The notes under the pieces were generated by a model that was not told the DNA's origin, made no database searches, and saw only the letters and a program-made list of their open reading frames with translations. A stretch of DNA of 64,000 nucleotides. It comes from Liolophura sinensis (taxonomy: Eukaryota > Mollusca > Polyplacophora > Chitonida > Chitonidae). Where the stretch lies: positions 16,549,338-16,613,337 of the forward strand of contig NC_088302.1 in assembly GCF_032854445.1 (NCBI RefSeq), written 5' to 3'. Both the position numbers and the translations under genes were made by a program. Positions 49,701 through 59,814 of this stretch are shown in pieces (position 1 is the stretch's first letter; every line of letters begins with the position of its first letter).

Positions 49701-51102
49701 TGACATCTCACATTTCTTATATGCCGCACGAAGAGCGGTGACCTGCTTTGCCTTTGACTCTACAAAAACGCCACCGCTGGCCTTGGCACACGCGATTACT
49801 ACTTCCAACTCTCTTTTCATGCCGTCTTTGGTGCCACCATGTTGAATAAGTTAATATTCATTAGAGTATTATACGTGAGTAAATAGTTCATTTTTATTTT
49901 GGATGGTTTTTTTTATTAATTCAGATGCAGGTAGTTGCTTGATTTCATACCACTGATACCGATTTAGACTCGAGGAATCTGAAAATACTTATTAAATATC
50001 TGATACTCCTCTATTAACGATTATCCCCAAATTTTGGGGGAAATCACTGCGCTGATGGCGCCCATCTATACACGAGCCTTGTCTCGGTACCGTAGAATCA
50101 CGTAGAAAGGCGCGTGATCTCGAATGACATGTCCTGTCTTGGTGTTTGATCATCCCGTGATGTCGCTCACAGATGCTAGGCTTTGTGTTAAGTATACTGT
50201 TATAGAATGTAATCCCGCATCTGGTGTCCTCGACATGGTGTTTCAGTGAGCATTATATACATATGAACCCTAAAACCTGCATCTGCTTGAACTGAAAAGT
50301 CTTGATATGACCAAAATAATGCCCTTTTCTGAATAAACAAGAGATAATGGGAAACCTTTCCCGTCTAATGCAATTCGGTGGGGCGCATTGTTCTTCCCTG
50401 CTTTTGCGATGACGATTTGTCATTATGGGAATGTTATTTATTTATTTTCATTGGTGTTTTACGCTGTACTCAAGAATATTTCACTTATAAGGCGGCGGCA
50501 AGCATTATGATTGGAGAAAACAGGGCCGAGCCCGGGGGAAACCCACGGCCATCCGCAGGTTGTTGCAAGACCCGTCGCACATACGGCCGGAGAGGAAGCC
50601 ACCACAATGACGATTTGTGGGCAAGCTCGTAACGTGGTACTCATGAATCGTAAGAGACCAATAGTCATTTCAACTTGACCCCTAGTCGCAGATACCCCTT
50701 TTACAATTGAATTTCCGAGAATTGTGGGGGGTCAGGCCATGGCTGAGATGATAATGTGAAGGTCAACCGTATGTGTAACATAAGTATAATTCCACATTCT
50801 ACAAAAATTATATTTACATACATCGTTATACTAAAGACTGTTGCACCTGTTCAATCCATGTATTCAGGAATATTGTAAAATTAGTGCTGATATATTAACT
50901 ATAATTCAGTATCTAATATCCTCGTTTTCTAATGTTACAGGGCGACAGTGGGGGGCCGCTGGTGTGCCTCAGAAACGAGAGGTTCGTACTGGTGGGGATC
51001 ACATCCTGGGGGTCCTATAGCTGCCAGGAATCAGGACAGCCTACTGTGTATACCAGAGTCAGTTCGTACTTGGAATGGGTCACGGATCACACTCAATTCT
51101 AA
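39895..51102 (+). CDS. Secreted S1 (trypsin-fold) serine protease with clip-like domain, seven exons, complete
   Basis: Predicted 341-residue secreted endopeptidase. Exons: 39895-39946, 43484-43666, 43960-44173, 44688-44790, 46144-46315, 48246-48385, 50941-51102. All junctions are GT/AG, the phases agree throughout and the total is exactly 342 codons. Exon 1 encodes a signal peptide ([17 protein letters not shown]). Exon 2 encodes a six-cysteine module ending in CC (Cys 32, 39, 45, 56, 62, 63), like an arthropod clip domain but with a short C3-C4 gap. Cys83 precedes the activation site R104/VVGG and could tether the pro-chain to Cys218. The triad is His146 (TAAHC), Asp197 (DIALL) and Ser291 (GDSGGP). 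The S1 pocket equivalents of trypsin 189/216/226 read Gly285, Gly and Thr, so trypsin specificity (Asp189) is unlikely and an elastase- or chymotrypsin-like preference is inferred. The substrate is unknown; clip-type proteases often act in immune or developmental cascades. Confidence 0.88.
40503..40818. mobile_element. Two SINE family A fragments in opposite orientation
   Basis: A diverged antisense copy (40503-40690) lacking its head is followed by a sense tail fragment (40720-40818: GGTTTCCTCCCACCATAATG to AATCAAATAAACAAATAA). They flank 30 bases of unrelated sequence and lie in intron 1 of the protease gene. Confidence 0.7.
41898..42154 (-). mobile_element. SINE family A, near full length, in protease intron 1
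   Basis: Antisense copy ending CTGAGCCACGGAGGCCCC. Nine bases of the tail block (ACGCCGTAC) are missing. Confidence 0.88.
43330..43470 (+). mobile_element. Degraded SINE family A tail next to protease exon 2
   Basis: GATAGTGAAATGTTCTTCAG, TTGCCGTAAAACAACAATAA and AAATTG match the SINE tail in sense. The relic ends about 14 bases before the exon 2 acceptor, just upstream of its polypyrimidine tract. Confidence 0.55.
43689..43770. repeat. (TA)n microsatellite just after protease exon 2
   Basis: About 82 bases of TA beginning 22 bases after the exon 2 donor site. Confidence 0.97.
44375..44665 (+). mobile_element. Third tRNA-derived SINE (family F) in protease intron 3
   Basis: The tRNA-like head has an A box (TAGCACAGTTGG) and B box (GATCAATCC), an anticodon-arm-like CGCTTCGGGACCG and a non-tRNA body. 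It ends at GAATTAAATAAATGAATATG, a tail like that of family A. Only one copy was seen in this window. Confidence 0.6.
44930..45930. repeat. 41-base minisatellite in protease intron 4, about 24 units
   Basis: The unit GGGCACTTAGTAACACTGAG followed by TGATACTGGATTGCATTGAGT recurs every 41 bases (for example 45122, 45163, 45204). Variant units (GGTTTGCGTCGACTG; AGCAACACAGTGAAACTGG) alternate in blocks, indicating higher-order duplication. Confidence 0.93.
47324..47542 (+). mobile_element. Mariner/Tc1-type MITE with remnant transposase start
   Basis: A 219-base element with inverted ends: CAGGGTGTCCCAGAAGTCGT at the left and its near-perfect reverse complement at the right (23 of 25 bases match). 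Between them an ATG at 47436 opens [19 protein letters not shown], typical of the N-terminal helix-turn-helix (DUF4817-like) of mariner-type transposases. About 30 codons in, it runs straight into the right terminal repeat. This is the classic product of internal deletion of a full transposon. The right flank is TA; the left flank TG is probably a mutated TA. It lies in intron 5 of the protease gene. Confidence 0.75.
48473..48550 (-). mobile_element. SINE family A tail relic in protease intron 6
   Basis: Antisense TTTGTTTGATTGGTATTTAA and ATACGACGGCGGCCAG, then divergence. Confidence 0.6.
50430..50606 (-). mobile_element. SINE family A, 5'-truncated, in protease intron 6
   Basis: Antisense tail to GGCCGGAGAGGAAGCC, then cut. 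ATGACGATTTGT occurs at 50409-50420 and 50607-50618, a probable target duplication with a few extra bases beyond the tail on the left. Confidence 0.85.
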
Positions 51103-51253
51103 CTAATCGTATATTCGTGTATTCTTATTAAGGATATCACCCCGGATCATTCCCATCTATAGTCAGCACCAGCTGACAGAATTGTGTTTTTATACACATC
51201 TAAGGGCCACCGGCATTGTTTATATTACAACATGTGGAGCTATTATGGGGAAT

Positions 51254-51259
51254 AATAAA
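51254..51259 (+). terminator. Polyadenylation signal AATAAA of the serine protease gene
   Basis: A canonical AATAAA about 150 bases after the TAA stop codon; the first good signal downstream of the last exon. Confidence 0.5.
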
Positions 51260-51497
51260 AGACATACATAATGCAATGCGTTGCCATTTGTCAGACAAAT
51301 AATCGGCTGTATGTAAGTCCCAACTACGGTCAATGTGGCGTTCCGCAACTTAATTCACCCCTAACAGCATGTTAACTACTGTTTAGTGACAGACGTTTTT
51401 AAGCATCAAGTGCACTCCACTGGCTCTCAGTTTGAATCTTCATCTACATGGTAGCACTGGTGTTGTATTAAAAAAACACACACACACACCCTTTTAG

Positions 51498-51500
<3 letters not shown>

Positions 51501-51569
<69 letters not shown>
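51501..51569. repeat. (TA)n microsatellite, about 69 bases
   Basis: TA run preceded by a short (CA)n tract at 51477-51488, downstream of the protease gene. Confidence 0.97.
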
Positions 51570-51572
<3 letters not shown>

Positions 51573-51799
51573 GCCACACTTTTATCGGAAGGGTAGAGTC
51601 TGAGTTACGTGGCCCATAATTTAGTCGACTCCACTTGTGGGGCAAGGCTCCACCAACCAACCTTAGGCTTAGGTCAACATCTCGATTCGAACCTAATCCC
51701 TCATGTCACAGCTTATCTTCAACTTCACGATCTAGTCTCAAGTAAACTCTGAGGCCTGTATCAAAAGTTGGTTTTGTTGGGCATATATATTTTTTTTAT

Positions 51800-51965
51800 T
51801 TTAAGTATTTGCTTGATATTTACCACCGCATTTAAGAAGTTTTTACTTACATGACGGCATGCAAGATGACAATTGGTGAAAACTGTGGTGCGGGGAGTCA
51901 GCCACCTACCCCGAGACTGACCAAGAACTGGAACCGAGAGACTGGTCAGGGTTAATTCGGCTACG
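51800..51965 (-). mobile_element. Very old SINE family A relic
   Basis: Weak antisense match: TTGCTTGATATTTACCACCG, TTTTTACTTACATGACGGCA and a later GGCTACGGAGAGGCC head remnant. Confidence 0.4.
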
Positions 51966-52499
51966 GAGAGGCCAAGGCTTAAAGAGAATGAATCAGCATT
52001 AATGTAATGTACATTTCTTTATTCGGGGTTTAACATGGCCTTATTCAGCATTAATGGCAGGTTATTAATACTGCTGACACTGTAACACTGTGCTGAAGAA
52101 ACCACACTTTATTCAGCCATGGTATACAGATACCAGACTGACTGGTCATCATTTCACCATGTAGTTAATCTCGGTATTCTGTGAATGAGAACATACATAA
52201 TGATTTAGGCATTTGTGAAATATGGCATTACGAGCCCTTGACATGTATACCAAATAAATTGGTACACTGGCAATGGGGCGTAAAATGGACGGTGCACATT
52301 CATAATTGTCAGATAGGCAATTTAGGCAAAAATGTTCTGAACAAAATCTTAAAATAACCTATAAACTAAATAACATTATAAATTTAAACAGTGTCATGCA
52401 AATGGAATGAATGAACGGTTTTCAATACAAAACACCCATTATAACCTTAAAGGAGTGGTATCTGCATTGAGATTCCTGAAACGCAGAACCGACTGATTG

Positions 52500-52600
52500 A
52501 TTGATAGTAATTGATAAATTGGCTTTTAACGCCGTGTGCTCAAGAATTTTTCACCTTTGTGACGGCCGTCTGTTTTTTTGGGTGAAAGAAACCAAAAATT
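52500..52600 (-). mobile_element. Old SINE family A tail relic
   Basis: Antisense GGCTTTTAACGCCGTGTGCT, CAAGAATTTTTCACC and GTGACGGCCG. Confidence 0.5.
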
Positions 52601-52859
52601 GCAAACGGCAAACCATTCCCAAGTTCTTGATAATTCTCTTGCCTTACAGCCGCAGTAGCAGAAATGAGAGCTGGTTTGGACCGGATAAAATTAATCAAAA
52701 TTATATCTGTGACGAGTTGATTACAAATGTCCAGAAGCATGTATTGTGGCGATGTCTTGCAATAACCTGTAAAAACTGTTTAGTAATTGATGACCTTGAG
52801 GCTTAATAAGTTAATAATAAGCTTAATAAGTTAATGAGTTAAAAAAACTCATTTGCATC

Positions 52860-53040
52860 TAAGTCATGGTGCTAGGGGCGTGTAATTTGCTACTATTTAA
52901 GCATTTACATTTAGTATAAAACCATTGATGATGTCAAGAGGCCGTATTTCACCGGTAACGCGTGACCATTTGCCAGACATCACACTCCTTGTTGTCGCTG
53001 CTCTGATTTTAACCTCTATGCTGCACGTCCTTAATTATAC
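52860..53040 (+). repeat. Interspersed repeat family C, copy 5
   Basis: GTGCTAGGGGCGTGTAATTT, TAAGCATTTACA, GAGGCCGTATTTCACCGG, GCGTGACCATTTGCC and TTGTCGCTGCTCTG. Confidence 0.65.
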
Positions 53041-53625
53041 AAATTAATATGGCTTGTTTTAGTACATCAGCTAACTTGAGACGCTAGTACAGATCTTACA
53101 GGAACTAAGTCCTAAGTTGATTCGTGTTGAATTAGACGGGACAAGGCACGTACAAGCATAATCTAAATCGCACCAATCCTCTTGTACTTCCTGGCAGACC
53201 TAAGAGCATTATACATTCTAGACGGCTGTGAATTTCTCACCAAGACTTGAAGTATCCATATTAGGGCCGTGCAAAACGGCAACGAGCGACATCGTTTAAT
53301 GACGAACTTACCGCGACTATTGCCATTCAAGTTTGGATTTCTTCCCAATAAAAAGCTAAATTTAAGGTTATGGGCTTTGGACTGTACGCTGCGCTGTAGC
53401 CATATATGTACGATTTGTGTCGGGTAACAAATAAAATCATTGACAGTCTTCATTTAAGGGTAATGTACGGCTTGGCGAACGCCCAGTCGCTGAAGGCCCG
53501 CGAACACTGAAGTGGTGGTAAGACACCGCGAGTCTCTGCACAATGTCACGGTCCGGCGTATATCATCAAGGCAAACGCCTCCGCAATTACGATGAACGCC
53601 TAAACCAGACTGGACAAAGAGCAGC

Positions 53626-54791
53626 ATGGATGGCAACTCCGCAAACTGCAACATCGTAGATGATATCATAGATCATTCTCCAGATCGCAATTACAGTGGA
53701 CCTGTAATGGAGGATTATTTCGAGTATGCTGTTTTCAAAGTTATTATGGATTTATGTCTCTCCAGTTTTATTAGGATTAGGGACTGTTGGAAATCTACTC
53801 TCTATTTTGGTCTTTGTCGGCGTCCAATATGGCGTCTTTCTACATCTCCGTTTTTTGTGGCCCTGGCTTTGCGGATATGTTCGTTTTGTACAGTGGTCTT
53901 CTACGTCGATGGTTGGTGCACGTGTATGACGTGGACATCCGGTACTCTCTGACATTGGCTGCAGGATCCACATTTTCTGCGTCTACGCGTCACTCCATTT
54001 CTCGGCATGGGTTTTAGTTTCTTGTAACCCTAAGCCGTTTTCTTAGCGTATGTTTCCGCTAAAGGCCAAAGCAATTTGTAGTAGGAAGAAAAGCAAAAAT
54101 TTCTATATGTCTTGCGTTTGTTGCAATCCTGGCCGTCAATTTACATGAACTGATCGCGCGCCAGTTTCAAAACACCTACGTTTCCGGACCCAACGGTACA
54201 TTTACTGTCAAGATCATCTGTGGTCATATTTCATCGGGTTATGCCGAGTTCTTCAAAAACGTCTGGCCATGGATTGATCTAGGTATTTCCTCTGGTGTCC
54301 CGTTTGTCGTGATTATCGTCTGCAACAGCTGTATCGCGTGGAAGGTGATTGTTTCACACCGCTTTGGGAAGAAAGCGTTGTCTCGCATCAGCAGGGTTCA
54401 GGATAGACGTGTGTCATCCATGACAGTCGTCCTCCTGGTGCTCAACACCGTCTTCCTCGTGACCACAGCGCCCTCTAGGATTTTCCTCATCGGGTCACCC
54501 GCGTGGCATGAAGGGGCGACTCCTCACAAAGAAGCCGTGCTTCAGCTGTTTTGGGCGTCAGTCAACCTTCTGATGTACTTGAACAATGCTATCAATTTCA
54601 TCCTGTACTGCGTCAGCGGCACACAGTTCCGAAATGAACTGAAGTCTCTCATCTTGTGGAGCAAATCTCAGGTGTATCCTATACGCTCGAAAACGCTCGT
54701 CTTTCCACCAAAAACTGTTCAGGCATCGTCTCCCACTGAGGACAGGGGTACTAACGCTCTGAAGCCCTACCAAGAGTGGACACGATATTAG
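53626..54791 (+). pseudogene. Rhodopsin-class peptide GPCR with clustered frame changes
   Basis: A single-exon class A receptor. The start (MDGNSANCNIVDD) has an N-glycosylation site NYS. TM1 reads VSPVLLGLGTVGNLLSILVF with the expected Gly-Asn. TM2 reads ADMFVLYSGLLRRWL. TM3 has GCRIHIFCVYASLHF and then TLSRF in place of the usual D/E-R-Y. Successive pieces lie in frames 1, 2, 0, 2, 0, 2, 0, so about six frame changes fall between roughly 53750 and 54085. From 54085 to the TAG the frame is clean and covers TM4, ECL2 cysteine (IICGH), TM5, TM6, TM7 (NNAINFILY, an NPxxY variant) and helix 8 (FRNELKSL). The type resembles lophotrochozoan orphan/FMRFamide-receptor-like GPCRs; the ligand is unknown. 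Either a young pseudogene or indel errors in the assembly would explain it. Confidence 0.72.
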
Positions 54792-55348
54792 CCAATGGAT
54801 GTGGTATCTACCTGAATGTAAACGATGGGAAGTACGTATATCCGAAGACCGATCAGATAATTTTCAACTCGCACAATCCACAATGAAGAACCTTTCCATC
54901 CTAAAGTAATTCGTACCAGATCTGTGTAGTCTATACTGCTATATCCTGCATTTGTCATGATGATTTCTGAGCAAACTGCATGTTCACAAGAGAACAGTGG
55001 TTTTAACAGCATTATCGGAAAATGGTTCACCACTGCAGGACATTTCAGCCTCTCGGTAATACATTCCGACGTGTCGGGAATACATTCTTCACAGTATTTC
55101 CTACAATAGGCCTACGTATATATTTAATTGGAGACATTTTACTAACCCAAAAAGTGATTCTCATGATATTTTATGGGGTTGTTTGTTTCATTTTGTACGG
55201 TATTCTAACCACATGTCGAAGGGGAAGCATGACCAGCTGATCAACAAACAGGTGGTTTTCTTTTCTTCTGTACGTTGCGCGGCCTTAAGTCATGAGGTTT
55301 GTCAGCAAGCAACTGGCGAACGGGTGAGGGTTTTCTCCAGACGCTGGG

Positions 55349-55480
55349 TTTCCTCCGAGCACTTGTTTCCTCCGGGCACTTGTTTCCTCCGGGCACTTGT
55401 TTCCTCCAGGCACTGGTGTTTTCCACCCATAAACACGGCCACCGCTATGTTAATGAAAAATTCTTGAACGCGGTGTTAAA
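55349..55480. repeat. 17-base tandem repeat within a SINE-like tail
   Basis: TTTCCTCCGGGCACTTG occurs at 55349, 55366, 55383 and 55400. The flanks (GGTTTTCTCC before; GAAAAATTCTTGAACGCGGT and GTTAAAAACC after) look like a degraded family A body, so the array seems to have grown out of the GGTTTCC part of a SINE. Confidence 0.75.
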
Positions 55481-55956
55481 AACCGAACAATTAGACAGAA
55501 AGGTCTGCAACAATTAAGATGGTATTCACACACTTGCAGATATAACATATCGGTACCCAAGATCATTAATTGTATGCATTCGCTTATGAGAAGAACGCAA
55601 AGAACCCAATCAAAAAACTATGTGACACTTAGTTATTTGTCCAACTCTTGTTTCGATGATCTTGTGAATAGACTTGTGTGCAGTAGAACTTGATACATGT
55701 ATGCGTTTTATACATATGTATTTGTGGTATTTGTGTTATTTGTGTTATTTATGGTATTTATGTTATTTGTGGTAACTGTTTATTGATCTCAATGGATTTA
55801 TGATACATGTATGTGTGATGGGAAAATGTTTTACTTAAATATATTTCAACCATACTATTCTATATTTGGGCGCTTGTTCATAGTTATGTCTATATATCCA
55901 CTCTTAGCCTTAAGTAATGTTGCTCGTGCCGTTCTCGCCATTTGGATTGATGTTTT

Positions 55957-56162
55957 TTTTTATTTATTTATTTAGTTGGAGTTTTACGCCGCACTCAAGA
56001 ATATTTCACTTGAACAACGGCGCCCGATGTTATTTTAGGAGAATAACGGGCAGATCAGCCGCTGGTTTCTGAAACATCTTCCCACGTGCGACCGCAGAGG
56101 AAGACAGCATCATCTGGACTTGAACTCACAGCGACCGCATCGGTGAGGGACTCTTGGGGCAT
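55957..56162 (-). mobile_element. SINE family A, head-truncated
   Basis: Antisense TTTATTTATTTAGTTGGAG to CACAGCGACCGCATCGGTGA, ending at CTCTTGGGGCATT before the A-box region. Confidence 0.8.
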
Positions 56163-57654
56163 TGTACCGTATTTACATACAAACTGCTATAGGCCAGGAA
56201 AGCCTCTTGAAGTTTTTAACTTATGTATTACATGCTGTATTTATCTTGACAACTTAAGGGCCATATTTAAAATATCTGAAATACAGACCTATGCTTGATG
56301 GCGAACCAAATAACTAGTAATTTACCAAAGAATGTTCCGCATGTAGTTATGCGACACTTAAAAGCAGTGTCGTTCAACCAGCTTCATTAAACTATCACGC
56401 TTAGCTGTATCAAGTTTCACCGTGCGACACAGAAGCAATAACAGTTATAATGGCACGGAGACAAGCTCGTGTGGTCTAGAAAAATATATCATTGGCAAGT
56501 GACCAGGTTTCTCATCTTTCTGTGTTGACGAAAAACTGACTACACAGATCATGGCAGGCATTTCATAAAACTCATGTTCTTGTAATTGTTTCACATTTCG
56601 TTTTTTCCGACCAGCTCTAACTTATTATCGGCTAACTTCCGCTAACCATAATATTCACGTTGATTCAACGATGATAATTTTGTAGTACATTATTACCCGG
56701 AAAGCACGTTAGCCACGTTCTGAATCACAATACTTATAAGCACACTGACATCATAGGCAAAATATTTATGGGTAGGACTGGAGAAAACTTGAACATAGCG
56801 GAACTTTAGAAATTGCAAATCCTGACGAATAATATGAGGTTTCAGACCTTGTATCTCAGTTGCACAAGGTTTCAAAACTCTAAAGACAAAATATCTGTCT
56901 TCGTTTATCCCAAGGGTTCCGTTTTGCACAAAAGGCACAACTTGCGTCAAAGGTAACTGTCATGACACTACATACATGTACTGGTACTGTACAGAGATAC
57001 GTCGCCATGGTAGAGTGTCTGGGTGGCAGGTACATCGTGTTTAAGCTCATATATATTTGCAGCTATAAACCCATATTCAATATAGGATTCAGCGGTTTGA
57101 TTTTTGTTAAGATTTTAACATTTCACTACGTCTCAGCATCCATGGTTCTCATTTGCTGTAAGTTCGTTTAACTAAAATGGGATTGCTGAAACTTTATGAA
57201 ATATATTTATTGAAAGATATCGCCGAATTAATGCAACGATAAAAATGCTCCATCCTGTCTCCGCCTCAGACAATTTTAGGCCCCTTACATGGAAGCAGTC
57301 AGTTGTCATGAATTAATGAACAGTGCCTGTGTAATCAATCTATTGGTGACGGAACAGGCTAAAGTTCGTGCATTTTATTTTCGGGCTGGAAAGAAGATTC
57401 GCCTTACAGTTCAAAAAATCACCTCATTTTCTGTTCTCTGCATGTTTCTACGGGGATTGCTAGATGAAATCAAGATGCCGATTGTCTGTCACTATCGTTA
57501 CCTATATGCATTCTAACAGAATCTAAATTTAACAGATTTTTTAAATTTGAATTTAAAGGAAGGCATGCGTATTATACACATGTTTACCTTCAAGCGCAAG
57601 CAATCTCGGAAATTTCGGTTGCTGTTCACTGTTACAGATAGTAGGAGAGCGGGA

Positions 57655-57990
57655 TATGGCTCGGTGGCTTATGAATGAAGGAATGCTTGGGGTTTAACAT
57701 CGTATTTAACAATTTTTCAGTCATAAGACGTCGAGGAGTCATCAGGTGTGTGTGGCAGGGCGAGTCCATGCCGCCAAAGTGCTGCCAGAGACACCAGGCA
57801 TGACACTCCACTCATGTAGCCACATTATACTGACGCCGAGCCAACCATTCCTGTTTTCTTTCTCTAACCTCTCTGTGCCGAGTGCCAAGCGAGGCAGCAA
57901 CAAGAACCACTTAACAAGTACCAAGTCTTCGGTGTAACCCCACCAGGGTTTGATTCCGGGTTTCTCGACTTCGTGGTGGTATGTGGCGCA
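57655..57990 (-). mobile_element. SINE family B, antisense
   Basis: Antisense tail GCTTGGGGTTTAACATCGTA and AACAATTTTTCAGTCATAAG match the tail of the copy at 4.9-5.1 kb. The middle (TGCCGCCAAAGTGCTGCC) and a head with ACCAGGGTTTGATTCCGGG follow. Confidence 0.65.
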
Positions 57991-59411
57991 CGACTCCAAT
58001 CACGAAACACAAGAAGGCCAGGAGCGCGTCCAGTTCCTTTTTTGGACATGGAATTTATAGATTCTTCCACATTGTTTGTTTGTGGGTTTGAATGAGAGGC
58101 CAACAGCGCTCTTACAACAGTTTGGACAGAGTTACGTCCGGTGAAGACCATTTAATTTCCACCAAAACACGTCACAAATGAGAGGGTAAATCAGTTACTT
58201 TCCAAAGGTCCTTGGTTTATCCTAGGCACGCCAAAATGTTTGTTTTCGCCCATTAAACTAACCACCATCGTATAAATGGAAACGTCTTGTCATGCCATGG
58301 TTAAATAAAACCATATAAATACTTAAAGTCGAGGGATTTATATAGTAGGTTTTTTATTCGCCAATCATACTTTCTTATAGAGAAGAATAACTTTCATATT
58401 AAAAAAAAAATAAGATACGGTTATAACATTCAAAATCAAAAACAAAAGGTAAACAAAATTCAAATGAGCTTTTCAGCGTGAAAGTATGAATTTTCAGCCA
58501 AGACTTCATAGTGATAGGGGATTTTTTAAGTAAAAATGATACCTTCTAGAATATTTCTCAACTAAAACCCATAACTTTGAGAACGATCTCAATCAAAATC
58601 GACAGCATCAAGATCTGTATAAAATAAAAGTTCCAACCTTGAGGACTACCTCATAACCAGTTGTTCCCAAATTCGTGTCTAGCTTAATTCATTTGAGAAT
58701 GTAAAGATCATTTGAAATTACGAAACTAAGGTATCTCTTAACGGTATCGAAGAATAGCGGCAACGAGAGACAATCGGGCACAAAAACGATACGCACTCGA
58801 AACATTCACAACACGTCTGGACACAGAAGGCATATTTCTTCAAAATACTCGATTTGCTACACAAAAAAAACACGACGAATGCACGTACTCACAAGAAGTT
58901 AACACCAATATCACAGATATAGCTTGTATTCTGTACCGTTCAAATATCGCCAGTGAAAAAGTTGGAAACAACAGGATAAAAATGTTTATAGCCAAAGCTA
59001 TTTCAAGACAGTCTCATTTGATCAATGACTGAAGACTTATAAAAGGCTTAGATAATGATTGCTTCATATGATTTGGCCAGGCTGTTTTTATCTGTTTCTG
59101 ACTACATCCTTAAATTTGAAAACAAAACTTACAATAAAATGTTTCAGCACTTTGTGTAGTTATCCGAAATAAGACTACCCTCCTTATACCTCCAGAATAC
59201 ACATGGTTGTCGTTCTATCGGGTGTAATACTATAGCGTACACGAATGGTTTTGTCGAAAAGTTTGTCCATTTACCTGCTATTCCCAGTATAATACCACAT
59301 TTCCAACAGCTATCTTAGCCAAAATTTATTAATCAATCAATAATCAATAGTTTATTTAACACAATTAAAAAATATTATTAGTTTCTGTACAAAAGCCCCT
59401 CCGTTTGTGTA
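57991..59411. other. Non-coding stretch downstream of CFAP53
   Basis: AT-rich; includes a very weak SINE-like tail near 58.25 kb (CCACCATCGTATAAATGG). Nothing else supported. Confidence 0.45.
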
Positions 59412-59417
59412 TTTATT
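59412..59417 (-). terminator. Candidate polyadenylation signal of CFAP53
   Basis: TTTATT on the plus strand (AATAAA on the gene strand) about 400 bases after the stop codon. A second copy lies near 59352, so the exact end is uncertain. Confidence 0.3.
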
Positions 59418-59814
59418 TACTCATATACATGAATCTGCATGATAATACTGTTAAATCACGGAAAATTTTCTCAAAGCAGAGAATATCCTTATTCCATCCA
59501 GTCATGTTAAGTTGTCCTGGACAAAATGTACATAGAAACTTGGGTGTCCCAATGTTTGCATACACATTCTCCTGATTGGACACGCGTACAATTTATATTT
59601 AACGGGGGTATAACACAACATAACCCTCCCACTTCCCAAATATATCTCATCCACAAATGGGGAACGGGGTAAGATCTTGTAAGATCTTGTAGATCATCTT
59701 TGCTTGAAAAAAAAATTTGTGAAAACAAAAACTTCGTATTTACGGTGCATGTTTGAAAATACATTAAGGGAGAGCTGAGATAAATATGATGGTAGATTTG
59801 TGGAAGAGAAGTTC

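Larger units (their letters stand above)
54792..57654. other. Non-coding stretch between the GPCR and CFAP53
   Basis: Holds the 17-base array, one SINE family A copy and AT-rich spacer with GTATTTGTGTTATTTGTG micro-repeats near 55,730. A minus-strand open stretch at 56693-56950 has no recognisable domain. Confidence 0.45.

Noticed and set aside
49492-49845. 118-codon plus frame and 79-codon minus frame
   Set aside because: No domain recognised on either strand, located in protease intron 6, and no agreeing splice sites; left unannotated.
55241-55517. Frames with PGGNKCPEE or FLRALVSSGH repeats
   Set aside because: Produced by the 17-base tandem array inside a SINE-like relic.
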